Source: Frankiaceae bacterium
GTDB lineage: Bacteria > Actinomycetota > Actinomycetes > Mycobacteriales > SCTD01
Direction: 5' to 3'
Length of the DNA stretch: 10,243 bases
NCBI GenBank assembly: GCA_947479995.1
Contig: CANKBT010000091.1
Location: forward strand, 1-10,243
Below the pieces are notes generated by a model. It had not been told where the DNA came from, ran no database searches, and worked only from the letters and a program-made list of their open reading frames with translations. The stretch's first letter is position 1; each line of letters begins with the position of its first letter. The position numbers and the translations under genes are program-made. This document shows, one piece after another, positions 6,336-10,243 of the stretch.

Positions 6336-7357
6336 CCCGCGCGCTGCAGGTGCGCGGGCTGCGCAAGGCGTACGACGCGCCGGTGCTCGCCGGGCTCGAC
6401 CTCGACGTCGAGCCGGGGCAGCTGGTGACGCTGCTGGGCCCGTCGGGCTGCGGCAAGACGACGCTGCTGCGCCTGGTCGCCGGCTTCGACAGCGCCGACG
6501 GCGGCACCGTCGAGGTGGCCGGCCGCCTCGTCGAGGGGCCGGGCGCGCACCTGCCGCCGGAGCGCCGCCGCGTGGCGGTCGTGCCCCAGGAGGGCGCGCT
6601 GTTCCCGCACCTGTCGGTCGCCGCCAACGTCGGCTTCGGGCTGCCGCGCGGGCAGCGCACCGGGCGCCGCACCGAGGAGGTGCTGGAGCTGGTCGGCCTC
6701 GCGGGCCTCGGCGGGCGGATGCCGCACGAGCTGTCCGGCGGCCAGCAGCAGCGCGTGGCGGTGGCCCGCGCGCTCGCCCCCGGGCCCTCGCTCGTGCTGC
6801 TCGACGAGCCGTTCAGCGCGCTCGACGCCGGCCTGCGCGCGCAGGTGCGGGCCGAGGTGCGCGCCTCGCTGCACGCCGCCGGCGCGAGCGCCGTGCTCGT
6901 CACGCACGACCAGCAGGAGGCGCTCTCGGTCGCCGACGTCGTCGCGGTGGTGCGCGAGGGCCGGGTCGTGCAGGCCGCCGCGCCGTGGGAGGTCTACTCC
7001 GCGCCGGCCGACCTCGGCGTCGCGACGTTCGTCGGCGAGGCGGTGGTGCTGCGCGGCGAGGCGGTCGGCAAGGCCGTCGACACCCCGCTCGGCCGGCTGG
7101 CGGTCGGGGCCGTGCTGCACGGCGCCGTCGACGTCGTGGTGCGGCCCGAGCAGCTCGACGTCGACCCGCGCGACGGCCTGCCGACGGTGGCCGCCGTCGT
7201 CGCCGACCGGGTCTTCTACGGCCACGACGCGCTGCTGCGCCTGCGGCTGCCGGACGGCACCGAGGTGACGGCGCGCACGCCCGGCTCGGCGTTCCCGCCG
7301 CCCGGCTCGTCGGTGCGGCTGGGCTGCCGCGGCGACGTCGTCGCCTTCGCCGGCTAG
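6332..7357 (+). CDS. Ferric iron ABC transporter ATPase (FbpC/FutC type)
   Basis: A 341-residue nucleotide-binding subunit that powers the importer from the cytoplasmic side. The ATPase core shows Walker A GPSGCGKT 36-43, Q-loop Gln86 in VPQEGALFPH, signature LSGGQQQR 134-141, Walker B LVLLDEP 154-160, D-loop SALD 162-165 and switch His192. All are intact. A C-terminal regulatory extension follows (about 235-340) with the VRPEQL segment (270-275) typical of the TOBE_2 fold of the CysA/PotA/FbpC group, so overall length is normal. The start is GTG at 6332, the first base of the GTGA overlap with the permease stop, preceded by GGGGAG at 6321-6326 with a 5-base spacer. The open frame continues upstream inside the permease gene but is non-homologous Arg/Ala-rich shadow. 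It is the last gene of the operon and its TAG is one base from the stop of the convergent gene. Confidence 0.94.
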   Translation: MTRALQVRGLRKAYDAPVLAGLDLDVEPGQLVTLLGPSGCGKTTLLRLVAGFDSADGGTVEVAGRLVEGPGAHLPPERRRVAVVPQEGALFPHLSVAANVGFGLPRGQRTGRRTEEVLELVGLAGLGGRMPHELSGGQQQRVAVARALAPGPSLVLLDEPFSALDAGLRAQVRAEVRASLHAAGASAVLVTHDQQEALSVADVVAVVREGRVVQAAAPWEVYSAPADLGVATFVGEAVVLRGEAVGKAVDTPLGRLAVGAVLHGAVDVVVRPEQLDVDPRDGLPTVAAVVADRVFYGHDALLRLRLPDGTEVTARTPGSAFPPPGSSVRLGCRGDVVAFAG

Positions 7358-7358
7358 C

Positions 7359-7778
7359 TCACTCGCAGGCGCAGGCGCCGCTGGGGCTGCGCACGGTGAA
7401 GCACTGCGGGCAGGTGCCGGCGCGGACCTTGGCCGACACCGCCGCCGACTCGGCGGCGGCCGTGCTCGCGCGGGTCGCAGCGGCGCGCTCGGAGCGCTGG
7501 CGCGACTTGGCCTCGGCCGCCTCGCGCTCCTCGCGCGCGGCGGCGGCGCGCTGGAAGGAGTCCTCGTGCTCGGCCTGGAACACCCGCTGGCGCACGGTGT
7601 CGGGCAGGAAGCCCATCGCCTGCTCGCAGAGCGCGACCGCGACGTCGAGCGGCGCGCGCAGGGCGAGCTCCTCGACCACGTCGCCGTGCACGACCTCGGG
7701 GTCGGCGGCCACGCGCCGGTCGGCCTCGGCCAGGGCGGCGTCGACCCTGCTCTGCACGGTCTTCGTGGAGGTGGTCAT
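7359..7778 (-). CDS. Hypothetical protein with C-terminal cysteine cluster (139 aa)
   Basis: A 139-residue protein that I do not recognise. Residues 1-75 look globular and mostly helical (QSRVDAALAEADRRVAADPE, then EELALRAPLDVAVALCEQAM). Residues 76-118 are very rich in Ala, Arg, Glu and Lys without prolines and should form a long helix or coiled coil. The C-terminus has Cys123-x2-Cys126 and Cys136-x-Cys138 (CPQC ... CAC), suggesting one small zinc ribbon or other metal knot, with a spacing of only nine residues between the pairs. The start ATG at 7778 has AGAGGA at 7789-7784, five bases away, and this decides it against the longer open frame running into the ABC-F gene. It follows the ABC-F gene by 55 bp on the same strand and may be cotranscribed, but a link in function is only a guess. 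It converges on the iron importer with one base between stops. Confidence 0.8.
   Translation of the reverse strand: MTTSTKTVQSRVDAALAEADRRVAADPEVVHGDVVEELALRAPLDVAVALCEQAMGFLPDTVRQRVFQAEHEDSFQRAAAAREEREAAEAKSRQRSERAAATRASTAAAESAAVSAKVRAGTCPQCFTVRSPSGACACE
7369..7392. terminator. Possible hairpin ending the iron importer transcript
   Basis: GCGCAG at 7369-7374 pairs with CTGCGC at 7387-7392 around a 12-base loop, 12 bases after the importer ATPase stop. Because the convergent genes leave no spacer, any terminator for the importer must lie inside the neighbouring gene, and this is the best candidate. It has only six base pairs and no T-run, and it also encodes the cysteine region of the 139-aa protein, so it may be chance. 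Confidence 0.2.
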
Positions 7779-7833
7779 GGGTGTCCTCTGGTCAGGGGCG
7801 TGCGAGCGGCTGGGGGCTGGGGGCGTGCGGGGG
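7779..7833 (-). repeat. C-rich gap with a 10-base direct repeat after the ABC-F gene
   Basis: This 55-base gap separates the ABC-F stop from the 139-aa gene. On the plus strand GGGGCGTGCG occurs at 7795-7804 and again at 7820-7829, with GGGGGCTGGGGGC between. The leftward transcript would therefore be C-rich and nearly unstructured for about 40 bases, the kind of RNA that Rho can load on. I see no stable hairpin and no clear promoter for the downstream gene. Confidence 0.3.
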
Positions 7834-9426
<1,593 letters not shown>

Positions 9427-9433
9427 TGGCTCG

Positions 9434-9439
9434 AGTCTA
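9434..9439 (-). promoter_or_regulatory. -10 element TAGACT of the ABC-F gene, leaderless start
   Basis: On the minus strand TAGACT is an excellent TAnnnT -10 hexamer. Its last base lies seven bases before the G of the GTG start at 9426. Transcription would therefore begin at, or within a base of, the start codon. This agrees with the lack of a Shine-Dalgarno sequence upstream. The -35 position (17-base spacer) holds GTCTAC, which is poor. Confidence 0.65.
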
Positions 9440-9462
9440 CCTGGGGGCCGTCGCGCGTAGAC
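9435..9462. repeat. Inverted repeat holding two divergent -10 elements
   Basis: GTCTAC at 9435-9440 and GTAGAC at 9457-9462 are perfect inverted repeats 16 bases apart. The left arm contains the -10 of the leftward ABC-F promoter, and the right arm contains the -10 of the rightward peptidase promoter. Each arm also occupies the -35 position of the opposite promoter. The centre CTGGGGGCCGTCGCGC has no evident further symmetry. Confidence 0.6.
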
Positions 9463-9463
9463 C
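9458..9463 (+). promoter_or_regulatory. -10 element TAGACC of the zinc peptidase gene
   Basis: TAGACC differs by one base from the TAGACT used by the divergent ABC-F gene. It would start transcription near 9470, about 20 bases before the GTG at 9490. A weak ribosome site, GGTGG at 9473-9477, lies 12 bases before the start. The -35 position holds GTCTAC, the left arm of the inverted repeat. Confidence 0.45.
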
Positions 9464-9489
9464 CGCGCGCGCGGTGGCACCCTCCCGCC

Positions 9490-10243
9490 GTGGACTTCGA
9501 CGACAGGGCCCGGCTGGACACCTCGCAGGTGCAGGACGCCCGCGGGCGGCGCGGCTACGGCGGCCGCCGGCCCGGCGGCCGCGGCCTGGCGATCGGCGGC
9601 GGCGGCGGGGTCGTCGGCCTCGTCGTGCTGGTGCTCACGCTCGTCCTGCAGGGCGGCGACCCGTCCGGCGTGACCGGCGGCAGCGGCGCGGGCGGCCTCG
9701 GCGCCACCACCGCGGCGGACGGCAGCGACCTGTCGGCGCGCTGCCGCACCGGCGCCGACGCCGACCGCGACGAGGACTGCCGTGTCGTCGGGGTCGTCAA
9801 CTCGCTGCAGGACTACTGGTCGTCGACGGTCCGCGGCTACACGCCGTCCGACACCCAGCTGTTCTCCGGCGCCACGACCACGGGCTGCGGCAGCGCCACC
9901 TCCGCGGTCGGGCCCTTCTACTGCCCGGCCGACGACACCGTCTACGTCGACCTCGGCTTCTTCGACGAGCTGCGCACCACCTACGGCGCCAGCGGCGGGC
10001 CCTTCGCGCAGGCGTACGTCCTCGCGCACGAGTACGGCCACCACGTGCAGGACCTGCTCGGCGACAACGAGCGGGCCCGGCGGATGGCCGACCAGACGGG
10101 CCCGCAGGGGGCGTCGACGCGCCTGGAGCTGCAGGCCGACTGCTACGCCGGCGTCTGGACCGCGAGCGCCCGCGACTCGGGCTTCGTGAGCTTCACCGAC
10201 GCCGACGTGCGCGACGGCCTGTCGGCCGCGGCGGCCGTCGGCG
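9490..10243 (+). CDS. Membrane-anchored neutral zinc metallopeptidase, YpfJ type (partial)
   Basis: The first 251 residues of a zinc peptidase of the YpfJ/Zn_peptidase family, cut by the right edge. The visible part suggests that only a few dozen residues are missing. A basic Arg/Gly-rich cytoplasmic tail (1-32, with RGRRGYGGRRPGGRG) leads to a single membrane helix at about 33-53 (AIGGGGGVVGLVVLVLTLVL). A Gly/Ser/Thr-rich linker follows to about 80. The catalytic domain then lies outside the membrane: Cys85, Cys97, Cys133 and Cys145 may form disulfides, VYVDLGFFDEL is at 151-161, and the zinc motif HEYGHH is at 180-185, with His180 and His184 as ligands and Glu181 as catalytic base. ELQADCYAG at 213-221 supplies Glu213 as the likely third ligand. 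The natural substrate of the family is unknown to me. GTG 9490 is chosen because it gives the usual short MDFDDRARLDTSQV start and no other in-frame start lies nearby. The gene is divergent from the ABC-F gene across a 63-bp spacer. Confidence 0.92.
   Translation, partial: MDFDDRARLDTSQVQDARGRRGYGGRRPGGRGLAIGGGGGVVGLVVLVLTLVLQGGDPSGVTGGSGAGGLGATTAADGSDLSARCRTGADADRDEDCRVVGVVNSLQDYWSSTVRGYTPSDTQLFSGATTTGCGSATSAVGPFYCPADDTVYVDLGFFDELRTTYGASGGPFAQAYVLAHEYGHHVQDLLGDNERARRMADQTGPQGASTRLELQADCYAGVWTASARDSGFVSFTDADVRDGLSAAAAVG

Noticed and set aside
9427..10044. Open frame extending the ABC-F gene upstream, antisense to the peptidase gene
   Set aside because: The family begins at MITV-like sequence, a -10 element lies directly before GTG 9426, and the extension overlaps the peptidase gene with no domain content.

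Overview
The window is a very GC-rich stretch of bacterial chromosome. Third codon positions are almost all G or C, GTG starts are common, and several proteins read like actinobacterial families: a small HTH protein, a housekeeping ABC-F ATPase and a TAGACT-type leaderless promoter. A high-GC actinomycete is the best guess; I cannot name the genus. Every gene has the same base composition, and I see no insertion sequence, integrase, tRNA, rRNA, CRISPR or other sign of recent transfer.

Layout. (1) 1-170, +: the last 55 codons of an unrecognised gene, converging on the next block across a GC hairpin at 171-198. (2) 3564-204, -: a three-gene block read leftward. It encodes a 74-aa HTH protein, an FAD-dependent acyl-CoA dehydrogenase and a half-size ABC exporter with fused membrane and ATPase domains. 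The last two are tightly coupled: the exporter's ribosome site overlaps the dehydrogenase stop codon. (3) 3565-3717: a divergent regulatory region. On its + side an IdeR/DmdR-like iron box lies over a TAGGCT -10 element. (4) 3718-7357, +: a complete ferric-iron ABC importer. It comprises a lipoprotein binding protein, a two-domain permease and an ATPase, joined by 4-base stop/start overlaps. The first overlap (CTGA) implies a CTG start for the permease. (5) 9426-7359, -: a translation-type ABC-F ATPase, apparently leaderless, then a 139-aa protein with a C-terminal CxxC/CxC cysteine cluster. This block converges on the importer operon with one base between stop codons. (6) 9490 to the end, +: a membrane-anchored zinc metallopeptidase of the YpfJ type, cut by the window edge. 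It is divergent from the ABC-F gene across a 63-bp spacer with two back-to-back -10 elements in inverted-repeat arms.

How it works together. The importer operon is a self-contained unit that captures Fe(III) at the cell surface and imports it with ATP, probably repressed by an IdeR-type regulator when iron is plentiful. The other blocks look like independent housekeeping genes. I found no convincing undescribed multi-gene system. The items most worth a second look are the CTG start, the mirror-image divergent promoter, the conserved Arg-Ser pair that makes the acyl-CoA dehydrogenase resemble glutaryl-CoA dehydrogenase, and the unassigned cysteine-cluster protein next to the ABC-F gene.
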